Positions 32,587-40,364 of a stretch of DNA of 46,257 nucleotides are shown in pieces. A program made the translations under genes and the position numbers. This stretch comes from a virus: positions 1-46,257 of the IMG/VR virus record IMGVR_UViG_3300045242_000039; one strand, written 5' to 3'. The stretch's first letter is position 1. The number at the start of each line of letters is the position of its first letter. The notes beneath the pieces were generated by a model. It was not told the DNA's origin. It worked only from the letters and a program-made list of their open reading frames with translations, and did not search any database.

Positions 32587-32792
32587 AGGGCGTCACTCTT
32601 CATCAGGTAGATGCGCTGGGCTGCATGCCGCAGCACCCGCACGTAGTCCTGAGTGGGGGCGTTGGTCTCAAGTTGCGCGAGAAGGTCAAGGACTTCGGCG
32701 ATGACCTGGTCCCGGTACTCGACAAGGGCCTCGTCAAGGGCCTTGTCGTAGGCCTCGTTGGCCCGGTCCTGGATGATGCTGCCAGTGATCAC
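32583..32792 (-). CDS. Helical protein, paralogue of the neighbouring gene (69 aa)
   Basis: GTG at 32792 overlaps the preceding stop (GTGA). This start is preferred to upstream codons that lie within the neighbour's frame. The sequence is NEAYDKALDEALVEYRDQVIAEVLDLLAQL followed by DYVRVLRHAAQRIYLM, given here in part. It shares the YR..V..EVLDL and V..LR pattern with the 96-aa product, but lacks the zinc tail. Function unknown. Confidence 0.6.
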   Translation of the reverse strand: MITGSIIQDRANEAYDKALDEALVEYRDQVIAEVLDLLAQLETNAPTQDYVRVLRHAAQRIYLMKSDAL

Positions 32793-32980
32793 TCGGTCTC
32801 CCCCTTGCCGAGCACGCCGGTGCCGCCGGTGGCGTCCATCTCGGCAGCGAGCTGCCGTACCGCCTCGACCGAGGTGTCGATCTCGCCCCGGGCTTCCTGT
32901 CCGAGGATGCGTTCCGCATCCGTCATGGGGTTGATCTGCCCGTACGGCATGTCGCCGCCGGGCTGAACCTTCTCTGCCAT
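32789..32980 (-). CDS. Hypothetical protein (63 aa)
   Basis: The ATG has the left-arm motif GGAGAGG four bases upstream. The protein is acidic and helical (TDAERILGQEARGEIDTSVE, AVRQLAAEMDATGG), with no cysteine. It is the first gene of the minus-strand group that faces the lone plus-strand gene at 33034 across a 53-base divergent gap. Function unknown. Confidence 0.55.
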   Translation of the reverse strand: MAEKVQPGGDMPYGQINPMTDAERILGQEARGEIDTSVEAVRQLAAEMDATGGTGVLGKGETE

Positions 32981-33033
32981 GGTCCCTCTCCAACTTGTAC
33001 GCTCAGCAGGAACCCCTTCGAAGGAGGCCCTGT

Positions 33034-33348
33034 ATGAGCGGCTATGACGACAAGAACTACACGACCGTGGTCACCGCGGCCACGACGTACACCCTGGGTG
33101 AGACCGACTACTGGGTGTCGGGTCAGTCCCTGACTGGTGCTACCGCGTGGACCCTTCCGGCGCCCACCGCCAACCGCACCGGACGGCAGTACATCCTGCA
33201 CAAGGACGCGTCGGCGCAGACCGTCACCATCACCCCGGCGTCGGGCAACATCGACGGTGGCGCGAGCGTCACCCTGGCAACCGGCGCGGTCAAGGCCCGC
33301 ATCGTCATGTGCGACGGCACCGGCTGGTGGACGGTCTCCCAGCTCTAG
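33034..33348 (+). CDS. Beta-rich structural-like protein, lone plus-strand gene in the left arm (104 aa)
   Basis: The ATG at 33034 has AGGAGG seven bases upstream, a right-arm style site. The sequence (TTYTLGETDYWVSG, AWTLPAPTANRTGRQYILHK, VTITPASGNIDGGASVTL) resembles short beta domains in phage fibres or decoration proteins. It is surrounded by minus-strand genes. Its TAG lies in a CTAG that also supplies the stop of the converging nuclease gene. It may be a transplanted late gene needing its own promoter. Confidence 0.7.
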   Translation: MSGYDDKNYTTVVTAATTYTLGETDYWVSGQSLTGATAWTLPAPTANRTGRQYILHKDASAQTVTITPASGNIDGGASVTLATGAVKARIVMCDGTGWWTVSQL

Positions 33349-34220
33349 TACGGGATCCGATTGGCCGGATGGTCCCGGTCGAACGTCTCCGACAGCTCTC
33401 CACCCTTGGCGTAGCAAGAGGTGGAGACGTCGCAGAAGAAGCAGTGCGGTCCGGGGTTCGGGTTGAGCAGTCCCTGACTGATCGCCTGGTAGGCGCGGTC
33501 GAACTGCAGGCCCATGTACTCCGGGGTGTACATCTCCAGGTTGAGTACCTTGCCCAGTTCGCCCTTGCGGTTCATGAACGGTGCCCCTTGGGGCACGATC
33601 GCCCCGTAGCGGGCTTCGATGCCCGCCCGGTACGTCCCGAACTGCAGCCCGTTGGCGGGCTGCCTGCTGCCTGTCTTGATGTCCACCAGGAACAATGCTT
33701 GATCGGGCAATACGAAGACCCGGTCTACGTATTGCTTGATCTCCACGGGGCAGCCGGGCAGCATGCCCGACGTGTCCAGTTCGATGGCGGGTTCGCCATC
33801 GGGTGTGACCCACACGTCCCACTTCGTGGCTTTGCGCCACTTGAAGTACGCGATGCAGAGCTTGGGGCCCAGTGTCATCCACTGGGCTACGCTTTCTTTC
33901 TGCCGCCAGGTCGAAATGTCAGGATCGTCCGCCTTGAGGCGGTCCAGTGCCTCACCGAACCGCAGCTGCCACGAGGCAGCCGGATTGAACCGTGCCCCGG
34001 TCAGCAGCGCACGGTCGAAGTCCTCGGTGCAACCGTGCACACCGAGGCCACCGGCCAACCACACAGCAGGCTTCTTCGGCGCGCCCACCAGGCGCGTCAG
34101 CTCAAGCTGCTTCCCGCACGTGTCCAGGGTGTTCTTCGCCGAGTACGACAGGTGCGTCAGCTCCCTGCGCACCAACGGGTTCGACCCCAGTACTGACTGT
34201 TCCTTCGACCCTCGGACCAC
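33345..34220 (-). CDS. RecB/Cas4-like PD-(D/E)XK nuclease (291 aa)
   Basis: The C-terminal two thirds match RecB-family exonucleases of the Cas4 type: VFVLPDQALFLVDIKTGSR near residue 175, with the Asp and the DxK pair. A C-terminal cysteine group, HCFFCDVSTSCYA, together with the N-terminal TCGKQLE Cys, could bind an iron-sulphur cluster. Such enzymes resect DNA ends in recombination. GTG at 34220 lies within the end of the WhiB-like gene; a GTG about 16 codons later is possible. The stop is shared with the converging plus-strand gene. Confidence 0.75.
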   Translation of the reverse strand: MVRGSKEQSVLGSNPLVRRELTHLSYSAKNTLDTCGKQLELTRLVGAPKKPAVWLAGGLGVHGCTEDFDRALLTGARFNPAASWQLRFGEALDRLKADDPDISTWRQKESVAQWMTLGPKLCIAYFKWRKATKWDVWVTPDGEPAIELDTSGMLPGCPVEIKQYVDRVFVLPDQALFLVDIKTGSRQPANGLQFGTYRAGIEARYGAIVPQGAPFMNRKGELGKVLNLEMYTPEYMGLQFDRAYQAISQGLLNPNPGPHCFFCDVSTSCYAKGGELSETFDRDHPANRIPY

Positions 34221-34938
34221 TGGTGAGGACTCCTTTGCGCTGGATCACACGCCGGTCGACCCGGCGCATCAGGGTGACAGCCTCCGGCTGGACCCACTTG
34301 CGGGTCTGGCTACGGCCGAAGTCGATCGACATGAAGAACCACGGTTCCACGTCGGCCGACTCGCCCTGGTAGGCGGCCGGGAAGTACCGGCCCTCCTGGA
34401 TCACCCAGCTGTCGCCCCACTTCGGCATACCCATCTCGGCAGGGCTGAGCGTGTGCTCCACCCTGCCAGGTGCCTCTGACATCCCGCGCCTGCTGGCCAG
34501 GTAGGTCCGCATGTACTTCTTCAGCGTGTCAGGGCGGACCCGGTACTCCTGTGCAAGGTGCTTCCAGAACGCCCCGCCCTCACGGGCCGCGGCGATCTCC
34601 TCACCCAGGCTGCCGCCGTCATTGCTGGCCTGCCGCCGGGCCATGATGGCCCGGTAGTTCCGCCGTTCATCACGGTCCATGCCGCCGAAGATCCCGTGGT
34701 CCTCACCCAGGTACAGGTCCAGGCACAACTGCTGCACGGGACAGCGACCGCAGTACGCCTTCGCTTCCTGCCTACGCCGCAGCGCGGCGGCGTTGGTCTT
34801 CCCTGGCTGCTCCCCGGGATCGAAGAACAGCTCAGGGTCCGCACCGCGACAGGCGGCACGGTTGTGCCACACCGGCTGATGCCGGGGGGCACGGTCAAGG
34901 AACCGGGTCTCACCGGCACTGTGCGTGTGGGACACCAC
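34102..34938 (-). CDS. WhiB-like regulator with a long C-terminal extension (278 aa)
   Basis: Residues 20-95 carry the WhiB signature: WHNRAACRGADPELFF, then YCGRCPVQQLCLD and GIFGGMDRDERRNY. The four cysteines would bind a 4Fe-4S cluster and the G-rich turn contacts the sigma factor. Usual phage WhiB proteins are about 80-120 aa. Here a helix-turn-helix-like stretch follows (KHLAQEYRVRPDTLKKYM, near residue 125), then a further 140 residues. The last 39 codons overlap the nuclease gene in another frame. GTG at 34938 directly follows the upstream TAA. It probably reprograms host or phage transcription. Confidence 0.85.
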   Translation of the reverse strand: MVSHTHSAGETRFLDRAPRHQPVWHNRAACRGADPELFFDPGEQPGKTNAAALRRRQEAKAYCGRCPVQQLCLDLYLGEDHGIFGGMDRDERRNYRAIMARRQASNDGGSLGEEIAAAREGGAFWKHLAQEYRVRPDTLKKYMRTYLASRRGMSEAPGRVEHTLSPAEMGMPKWGDSWVIQEGRYFPAAYQGESADVEPWFFMSIDFGRSQTRKWVQPEAVTLMRRVDRRVIQRKGVLTSGPRVEGTVSTGVEPVGAQGADAPVVLGEEHPGHVREAA

Positions 34939-35502
34939 TTACTCCTGCCTTGCGGGGCCGATCTGCAGGACCGAGCCGAACTCGGGGATCTCGGTACGTA
35001 CGGGCGGCACCAGAGCCACGCCAATGCTGGCCTGGCACACCCCGTAGATGCCGTTCACGTACGCGAGGTAGTTCTCCTGGCAGTCGCTCAGGAACTCCCG
35101 CCAGCGGGCCATGGAGTCGTCGTACCGACGGTTGATCACGTCGTTGACGAACTCGGTGACGAACTCGTGGGCCAACTGGTGCTCCGGGTCGTCGCACGGG
35201 GCCGGAGTGAACGTGATCATCTCGGCGGCGCCGTGCTCCCTGGTCATCATGTTCTCGCTGGCAGCCACGCCAGCCTGCAAGGAGTGACCCAGCAGGTGTG
35301 TGCCGTGCTCCTCGGCGTCGTTGTACGCCAGTATGAAGACCTCCTTCACGCCGGTGATGACCGCAGACTCCAGGGAAATGGAAGACTCCAGGACGGTGCA
35401 CTGCTCCTCCTTGGACAGGCAGCCCAGCATCTCCTTGATGTGCTCAGGCAGGCCGGGCTCACGGCCAGGGTGTTTCGGTGCACTCGGGTACTCGGTGGTC
35501 AT
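34939..35502 (-). CDS. Hypothetical protein (187 aa)
   Basis: The ATG at 35502 is chosen because GGAGAGG lies two bases upstream. The protein is helical with many acidic residues: LESAVITGVKEVFILAYNDAE, HQLAHEFVTEFVNDVINRRYD and WREFLSDCQENYLAYVNG, given in parts. I recognise no domain. It is followed directly by the WhiB-like gene. Function unknown. Confidence 0.55.
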   Translation of the reverse strand: MTTEYPSAPKHPGREPGLPEHIKEMLGCLSKEEQCTVLESSISLESAVITGVKEVFILAYNDAEEHGTHLLGHSLQAGVAASENMMTREHGAAEMITFTPAPCDDPEHQLAHEFVTEFVNDVINRRYDDSMARWREFLSDCQENYLAYVNGIYGVCQASIGVALVPPVRTEIPEFGSVLQIGPARQE

Positions 35503-35510
35503 GGCCTCTC

Positions 35511-36011
35511 CTAGTGTGTGAAGAACCGCTTCATCATCGCGTTGGGTTCCGCCTGGAACCCGCCCTTCTGGGGGCCTTCCAACAGGACCGACCCCTCGGT
35601 GGTCGCCGCGATGCGGTAGCGGAAAGCTCGTGCACCTTTCAGGTGCACCCATCGACGGACTGTCCATCCGTCTTTGTTGTCGGCGGGGCCGCCGACCGAC
35701 AGGCGCGTACTGCCTGCTGTGCGGTACTGCAGGGCCTGCCTGTCCTCGGGGATCAGCAGGCCGTAGTCGGAATCACGGCTGGTCATCCATAGCAGCCCGT
35801 CCGGGCTGCGGAAGCTCACCCACAGCGCCACCGGCGCCCACGGGAAGAGGTACGCCCGCCCCGGGATCAGGGCGGGCGGTGTGTCAGTGGTCTGGGAACG
35901 GTAGAACCGGTTCAGTCCATCCACGACTTCCTTCGCCAGTTCCTCCGCCGACTTGTCCGCGTTCTCCGGACGCGTCAGCAGGTCCGCCACTGCGGTAATC
36001 GCGTGCTGCAT
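35511..36011 (-). CDS. Hypothetical protein (166 aa)
   Basis: The sequence has ALIPGRAYLFPWAPVALWVSF and RAFRYRIAATTEGSVLLEG, suggesting a beta-rich domain after a helical N-terminus. Its first 128 bases overlap the end of the HTH gene in another frame. No ribosome site of the GGAGAGG type is seen; AAGG lies upstream of the ATG. Function unknown. Confidence 0.55.
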   Translation of the reverse strand: MQHAITAVADLLTRPENADKSAEELAKEVVDGLNRFYRSQTTDTPPALIPGRAYLFPWAPVALWVSFRSPDGLLWMTSRDSDYGLLIPEDRQALQYRTAGSTRLSVGGPADNKDGWTVRRWVHLKGARAFRYRIAATTEGSVLLEGPQKGGFQAEPNAMMKRFFTH

Positions 36012-36189
36012 ACCCCTTGTCCTTCCACCGCTTCACCACGTTGGGGCCCACGCCCAGCATGTGGGCGATGGGCCGCAGGGTCAGGCCGTCATCGATGGCG
36101 TCGGCCACTTCGAGATGCAGTTCCTCGTAGGCCAGCTGAGTCCTGGCCAAGGCCAGGATCAGTCGCCGTCGGCGCTCTTCGGGGCTCAT
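35884..36189 (-). CDS. Helix-turn-helix protein (101 aa)
   Basis: Residues 30-60 read DDGLTLRPIAHMLGVGPNVVKRWKDKG in part, a clear helix-turn-helix with a recognition helix. A charged N-terminal helix (EERRRRLILALARTQLAYEEL) may support dimerisation, and a Gly-rich tail follows. The gene overlaps the next one by 128 bases. It is one of several HTH proteins in the arm and probably a regulator. Confidence 0.65.
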   Translation of the reverse strand: MSPEERRRRLILALARTQLAYEELHLEVADAIDDGLTLRPIAHMLGVGPNVVKRWKDKGYAARDYRSGGPADASGERGQVGGGTGEGSRGWTEPVLPFPDH

Positions 36190-36446
36190 GCGAACAGTCC
36201 CTTCACGAGGACCGCCAGGCGGTGAAGCCTGGTCGGTCGGCGGTGAGCGATGGTGCGGGGAGCGATGTCCCGCATGGGGACGACAACGAAGTCTCCCCGG
36301 CGGTACACACCGCCCCCCACGGTGATCCGGACGACCGCCCGGTCACCGCCGGTACGGGCACGGTAGGCCTGGTGGACACGTCCTCGAACGTGCCCGTCAC
36401 TGTCAGGGACCCAGACGGGGAAGTCAGGGCTGACGTCGATGGGCAT
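36186..36446 (-). CDS. Hypothetical protein (86 aa)
   Basis: The sequence VSPDFPVWVPDSDGHVRGRVH, AVVRITVGGGVYRRGDFVVVP suggests a small beta-barrel. The C-terminus is basic (RRPTRLHRLAVLVKGLF). The stop overlaps the next ATG (ATGA). No family is recognised. Confidence 0.55.
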   Translation of the reverse strand: MPIDVSPDFPVWVPDSDGHVRGRVHQAYRARTGGDRAVVRITVGGGVYRRGDFVVVPMRDIAPRTIAHRRPTRLHRLAVLVKGLFA

Positions 36447-36458
36447 GGGGTGTGCTCC

Positions 36459-37325
36459 CTACTCGTGGGGCTTGGGGGTGTAGCCGATGACAGCGGGCAC
36501 GTCCTCGTCGTTGCGGACGTACAGCATCTGGATCTCCTTGCCGATGGCGAAGGCGTTCCATGCCTTCACGATCAGCGAGTACGTGATCGTGCCCGTGCGC
36601 GTGGCGCTGGCACGCGTGGCAGGGGACGCCATGAAGGCGTTCCGCAGGCGCAGGCGGGAGTCCCGGGCGGTCAGCCCGGCACCACTGCTCAGGCCTTCCA
36701 GCCACGCGGCCACCTTCTCGGCGTACTCGGTCTGGTAGGCCTGGTACAGCACCGCCGTGTGCGGTGAGGGGGTGATACTCGACCGGCTCTTGATGCCCAT
36801 GGCCTGCCGGGCCGAGATCTCCAGGTCCGGACCGTAGTGCCGAACGTACTGCAGGGTCTGAGTGTTGGTCAGTTCCGCGTACGCCACGTTCTCGCTCCGG
36901 GGCGTCTCCAGGCCGTCCTGGGCAACCAGGATGCGCACCGCGGACGCCAGGACGTTGCGGTTGCGCTGGTGCAGCAGCTGCGCGCCGGTACGGCGGCGCC
37001 CCTCGTCCAGCTTGTCGAAGGTGTCGCGGGGCTGCTCGGGGAACACCCAGAACTCCTGCGGGATCCCGGCCAGGGCGACCGCCAGGAGGCGGTGCTGCCC
37101 GTCGATGACCCATCCGTCGGTGTCGAACGCGATGCCCTGGTGGGTCAGCGTCCACTCGCCGCGGGTCATGCGGTCCGCGTACTTGGCGACCACCGTACGA
37201 GCGACCGTGCGGTTCTTCTCGGAGGCGTTGCGGTAGTCGAGCCAGTCTCCGGCCATCTCGGGGGTGACCAGCATGACGGTGGGCTGGCTGGGCAGGCGGT
37301 ATTTGCTGTCACGCGGTGTGCTCAC
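36459..37325 (-). CDS. ParB/DGQHR-like domain protein (288 aa)
   Basis: GTG at 37325 is chosen because GGAGAGG lies nine bases upstream. An N-terminal ParB-like fold is suggested by VMLVTPEMAGDWLDYRN, then WTLTHQGIAFDTDGWVIDGQHR near residue 75-95 (given in part), and FDKLDEGRRRTGAQLL. The DGQHR element is shared with ParB-like nucleases and DndB-type proteins. The C-terminal 180 residues are helical. Such phage proteins may be nucleases or DNA-binding regulators. It follows a 250-base hairpin-rich gap downstream of an AAA+ gene. Confidence 0.7.
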   Translation of the reverse strand: MSTPRDSKYRLPSQPTVMLVTPEMAGDWLDYRNASEKNRTVARTVVAKYADRMTRGEWTLTHQGIAFDTDGWVIDGQHRLLAVALAGIPQEFWVFPEQPRDTFDKLDEGRRRTGAQLLHQRNRNVLASAVRILVAQDGLETPRSENVAYAELTNTQTLQYVRHYGPDLEISARQAMGIKSRSSITPSPHTAVLYQAYQTEYAEKVAAWLEGLSSGAGLTARDSRLRLRNAFMASPATRASATRTGTITYSLIVKAWNAFAIGKEIQMLYVRNDEDVPAVIGYTPKPHE

Positions 37326-37575
37326 GTTGGGGGTCCTCTCCAAGAACATTCCCCGGGCGTTTTGTCCGGGGTTGTACACATCCCCCGGCAGGGCCGGGAA
37401 GTTCAAGGCCAGACGCGTTGCGTGTGCGGGAACACACGGAACAGCCTGCAGCCACAGGCGCTCTGCGCGCCTGGCTCACAGCCGGTGGGTGCATCACCGG
37501 CTGGTCGATGACCGTAAGGCCGAAGCGGTGCAGGGGCACCTCACTCCCCTGCACCACGTTCTACCCGGCGGTCAG
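37326..37575 (-). promoter_or_regulatory. Hairpin-rich leader of the DGQHR gene (250 bases)
   Basis: No gene is supported here. Three good hairpins are visible: GGTGCAGGGG with CCCCTGCACC (37527-37555), probably the AAA+ gene terminator; AGCCGGTG with CACCGGCT (37480-37502); and CCCCGG with CCGGGG (37351-37371). The GGAGAGG start motif follows. It is the longest spacer inside the left arm and may hold a promoter. I could not identify clear -35/-10 elements. Confidence 0.6.
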
Positions 37576-39141
37576 TTACGCCTTCGGGTGCACCTGCTCG
37601 TCGCCCACCACTACGTGGTGGGCGCCGTGGGAGCTGGACAGCTCGTCATCGTCGTAGTTGAAGCCACGGGCGGACTCCAGCGTGTCCTTGACGACCTCGC
37701 GCAGCGCCAGATCCAGGGACGGCTTCGCCTTGCCCTCGTGGGCTCCGGTCATCAGCTCGAAGTGCGACCGCAGGCCCTCGGCCGACGACACGAAGTCGTG
37801 AGTCGTCAGCACGGCCTCACCGCTGCCGTTGTTGCGCACCAGCGCGTACTTGAACGCCCGGCCCACGGCCTCGTTGACGAACGCGGGCATGTAGCCCGCG
37901 ACCGACTTCGCGACCATGTCGTAGTCGACGTCGTCGGACAGGATCTTGGCGGGGATCGTGTTCTGGATCAGGCGCTTGACGCCGGATGCGTCCAGCTCCC
38001 CGATCTCGATCACGGCGTCCATGCGGCCGGGCCGCAGCATGCCCTTGTGGATCTTCAAGACATGGTTGGTGGTCATCACGACGATGACCTCCTTGCCCTT
38101 CCCAGTGATCCCGTCGGCGGCGTCCAGCAGCTTGCTGGTCCGCTCGGGGGACGCCGAATCGGCGACCACGTCGATGTCCTCGAAGAACACGACAGCCGGG
38201 GCATACAGCTGCGCGGTCTTCATGGCGTCTTCCAGGTTGTCCGTGGGACGGACGAAGATGAACGTCCACCCGTTGGCCTGCGCCTTCTGGGCGGTCAGGT
38301 ACCCCGCCAGGGACTTTCCGGTGCCGTACGGGCCGTGCAGCAGCACAGCCCGCTTCACCGACTGGCCCAGCGACCGCAGCAGTGCGGTGTGCTGGATCGG
38401 GGACCACAGGTGGACCGCCAGTTCCTCCAGGATGCGGTCCGAGTACACGACCTTCGCCGGGTCCACCTGGGAGGTGTCCAGGAACGTGATGTCCTCGGAG
38501 CCGTAGAACGCCTTGCCCCGGTAGATCGAACCGGTCTTCAGCTCCTCCTCGATGGCCCTGAAGAAGCCCTCGACCTGGCTGCGGTACTTGCGGGGGCAGT
38601 CCACCGACAGGTGGCCGATCAGGCCCAGCTCCCGGTCCCGCACGGCGCCCACGGCGATGACGCCCTGAATGGCGGGCAGTTCCACCAGCCCGGCGGGCAC
38701 CTGATCGGTCTGCCCGAGACCGATGTCGATGGTCTTGAACTCCGGCGGCGTGGATCCGAACATCGTGACGAAGTCCTTGCCGAGACCGGTGGTCCCGAAC
38801 AGCTTCTTCATGACGGTCTTGACCGCGTAGGACACGTCGTTGGGCCGGTACTTGAACGTCCGGGTGATCGAGTGGACCTTCTTTTCCTGCTCGATGTGCT
38901 GCTGCAGAAACTTGATAGCCTCCTCGGTCTTCCCGTTGTACTGGCCGGGCAGGATGAACTTCTCGCCCTCGAACAGCAGGGCGTCCTCCTGGACGCGGCC
39001 ACCGCCGAGCTTCTGCAGGGCTTCCAGGACCGCGGTGTTGATCTGCGCGTCCCGCGAGGCCTGCTCGCTCTTCGGCGAGGCGGGCATGTCGTCGTGCACG
39101 GCGAACGCGCTACGAATCATCTCGCTGCTGTCACGTGCCAT
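37576..39141 (-). CDS. AAA+ ATPase of the FtsH/CDC48 class (521 aa)
   Basis: ATG at 39141 has GGAGAGG eleven bases upstream. Residues about 250-450 form a classical AAA+ domain. Walker A is GPYGTGKS, Walker B is VVFFEDID, and VIVVMTTNH and HKGMLRPGRMDAVIEIGE give sensor 1 and the arginine-finger region. The N-terminal 230 residues form a separate substrate or adaptor domain. No FtsH zinc-protease motif (HExxH) is present, so it is an unfoldase or remodeller, not a protease. Possible targets are host or phage DNA-protein complexes. The size and clarity of the domain are notable for a 46-kb phage. Confidence 0.85.
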   Translation of the reverse strand: MARDSSEMIRSAFAVHDDMPASPKSEQASRDAQINTAVLEALQKLGGGRVQEDALLFEGEKFILPGQYNGKTEEAIKFLQQHIEQEKKVHSITRTFKYRPNDVSYAVKTVMKKLFGTTGLGKDFVTMFGSTPPEFKTIDIGLGQTDQVPAGLVELPAIQGVIAVGAVRDRELGLIGHLSVDCPRKYRSQVEGFFRAIEEELKTGSIYRGKAFYGSEDITFLDTSQVDPAKVVYSDRILEELAVHLWSPIQHTALLRSLGQSVKRAVLLHGPYGTGKSLAGYLTAQKAQANGWTFIFVRPTDNLEDAMKTAQLYAPAVVFFEDIDVVADSASPERTSKLLDAADGITGKGKEVIVVMTTNHVLKIHKGMLRPGRMDAVIEIGELDASGVKRLIQNTIPAKILSDDVDYDMVAKSVAGYMPAFVNEAVGRAFKYALVRNNGSGEAVLTTHDFVSSAEGLRSHFELMTGAHEGKAKPSLDLALREVVKDTLESARGFNYDDDELSSSHGAHHVVVGDEQVHPKA

Positions 39142-39254
39142 GATGGGTGGATCCTCTCCAAGGTGTGCGGCAGGGACTGTCCCCCTGCAGCTGGCCGTAA
39201 GGCCAACACGTGGCCCGACCTCCCCCAGGTCGGGCCACACTGTTGATCCGGCGG
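39142..39254 (-). promoter_or_regulatory. Leader of the AAA+ gene with strong hairpin
   Basis: GTGGCCCGACCT at 39210-39221 pairs with AGGTCGGGCCAC at 39227-39238 around a 5-base loop, a 12-bp stem. GGCC-GTAA-GGCC lies next to it (39193-39204). The start motif GGAGAGG is at 39153-39159. The strong hairpin is probably a terminator or attenuator after the 66-aa gene. It follows the same order as other left-arm spacers: hairpin, short stem, start motif. Confidence 0.7.
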
Positions 39255-39455
39255 TCAGGGCCCGTACCTGGTCATCTGGCGCTCCAGGTAGTCATCCAGC
39301 GCGTCAGTGCTGACGCGGTAGGACTTGCCCACGGTGATGTAGTCCATCTCGCCTCGGCGAATCAGCCGGTAGATGCTCATCTTGGACACCCGCAGCCATG
39401 CTGCGAGTTCTTCCACGGTGTAGAACTCCGCATCGGGATGGTGCGTCAGTGGCAT
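39255..39455 (-). CDS. Excisionase/MerR-like helix-turn-helix protein (66 aa)
   Basis: The sequence FYTVEELAAWLRVSKMSIYR, LIRRGEMDYITVGKSYRV and ALDDYLERQ matches the winged helix-turn-helix family called excisionase-like or HTH_17. These bind DNA as small monomers or cooperatively. No integrase gene was seen, so it is more likely a transcription regulator than an excisionase. It is followed by the strong hairpin at 39210. Confidence 0.85.
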   Translation of the reverse strand: MPLTHHPDAEFYTVEELAAWLRVSKMSIYRLIRRGEMDYITVGKSYRVSTDALDDYLERQMTRYGP

Positions 39456-39457
39456 AC

Positions 39458-39721
39458 CTAGAGCACTCCTGTCAGGCAGTCGGGAACGAGGCGCTGTGCC
39501 TCGATCAGGTGAGCGCCGACCCAGTCGGCCGGGCCGGGCCCGTGAGGGCCCACAAGGGCCTCCAGGGCCCCGTTGTGGGCCTCTCTGACCTGTGCGATGT
39601 AGCCGATGAACACGGGGACGTGCCCGGCGGCGTTGCGCTTGACGCGCATCACGGTGACGACGTCACCGACATGCAGACATGTGCCGTACATGTCCCGCAT
39701 GGGGTTCGTGTCGTTGCTCAC
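39458..39721 (-). CDS. Hypothetical protein (87 aa)
   Basis: GTG at 39721 overlaps the upstream stop (GTGA). The sequence GTCLHVGDVVTVMRVKRNAAG, HVPVFIGYIAQVREAHNGAL suggests a small SH3-like beta-barrel. The C-terminal part is helical. No family is recognised. Confidence 0.6.
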   Translation of the reverse strand: MSNDTNPMRDMYGTCLHVGDVVTVMRVKRNAAGHVPVFIGYIAQVREAHNGALEALVGPHGPGPADWVGAHLIEAQRLVPDCLTGVL

Positions 39722-40044
39722 CGGATCTTCCAGTCCCGGTCGAAGTCGGCACGCTTGCGTACGATCACCGCGTCCTCCTGGACTAGGACGACGTAGCTTT
39801 TGTCGATCATGTAGATCGTCCAGTCAGCCTCGAAAGTGGCAAAGCCGCCTGCGGTGTAAGCATGGTCGCCCGTGCGGGGCGGCGCAGGCTGCAGGGCCGT
39901 CTCTTCGGCGAGGTCGACGCCGCCGAAGGCGGCGTAGCGCACGAGGTACCACACGCCCTTACGGTCGGCATGGGACTCCGGTCCCGAGTCGATAGTCACG
40001 GCGCAGCCGCGGTAGTGGGCCCGCTGGCCTTTCTTGAACGTCAT
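39718..40044 (-). CDS. Hypothetical protein (108 aa)
   Basis: The ATG at 40044 is chosen because GGAGAGG lies six bases upstream; a GTG five codons earlier overlaps that motif. The sequence FKKGQRAHYRGCAVTIDSG, WYLVRYAAFGGVDLAEE suggests a small beta-barrel similar in style to its neighbour. A second region, SYVVLVQEDAVIVRKR, follows. Function unknown. Confidence 0.55.
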   Translation of the reverse strand: MTFKKGQRAHYRGCAVTIDSGPESHADRKGVWYLVRYAAFGGVDLAEETALQPAPPRTGDHAYTAGGFATFEADWTIYMIDKSYVVLVQEDAVIVRKRADFDRDWKIR

Positions 40045-40058
40045 GTCTGTCCTCTCCA

Positions 40059-40073
40059 CGGGGTGAAACCCCG
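40059..40073 (-). promoter_or_regulatory. Hairpin next to the 40044 start motif
   Basis: CGGGG at 40059-40063 pairs with CCCCG at 40069-40073 around TGAAA. It lies immediately upstream of GGAGAGG on the minus strand. It is probably a terminator or attenuator of the LuxR-type gene upstream. Confidence 0.55.
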
Positions 40074-40089
40074 GTGTTCCCGGCTACAT

Positions 40090-40341
40090 TCACACGTCCC
40101 GTGGGCGGTCGCCCACGATGATGTCGTCCACGGTCACCAGACCGGCGGCCACGGCCAAGGCCGTGGCGTGGTACCGGTTCCTGGCCTGCATCTTGAAGCG
40201 CACGTTCGCGAACAGGGACTGCACGCTCATGCGCTTGATGCCCAGCGCTTCACCGATCTGCTCATTGGTCGCCCCACGGGCGCACAGTCGCAGCAGTTCA
40301 CGTTCCCTCGGCGTCAGCCGCGGGACGCGGTAGTCACTCAT
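40090..40341 (-). CDS. LuxR-type helix-turn-helix protein (83 aa)
   Basis: ATG at 40341 has AAGGAGA upstream. The domain LTPRERELLRLCARGATNEQ, IGEALGIKRMSVQSLFANVRF and KMQARNRYHA is a full LuxR/NarL C-terminal HTH. It stands alone without a receiver or ligand domain, as in GerE-like single-domain regulators. It lies just downstream of the tRNA-like genes and probably regulates phage or host transcription. Confidence 0.85.
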   Translation of the reverse strand: MSDYRVPRLTPRERELLRLCARGATNEQIGEALGIKRMSVQSLFANVRFKMQARNRYHATALAVAAGLVTVDDIIVGDRPRDV

Positions 40342-40364
40342 TGCTCTCCTTTGCGGACATGAGC

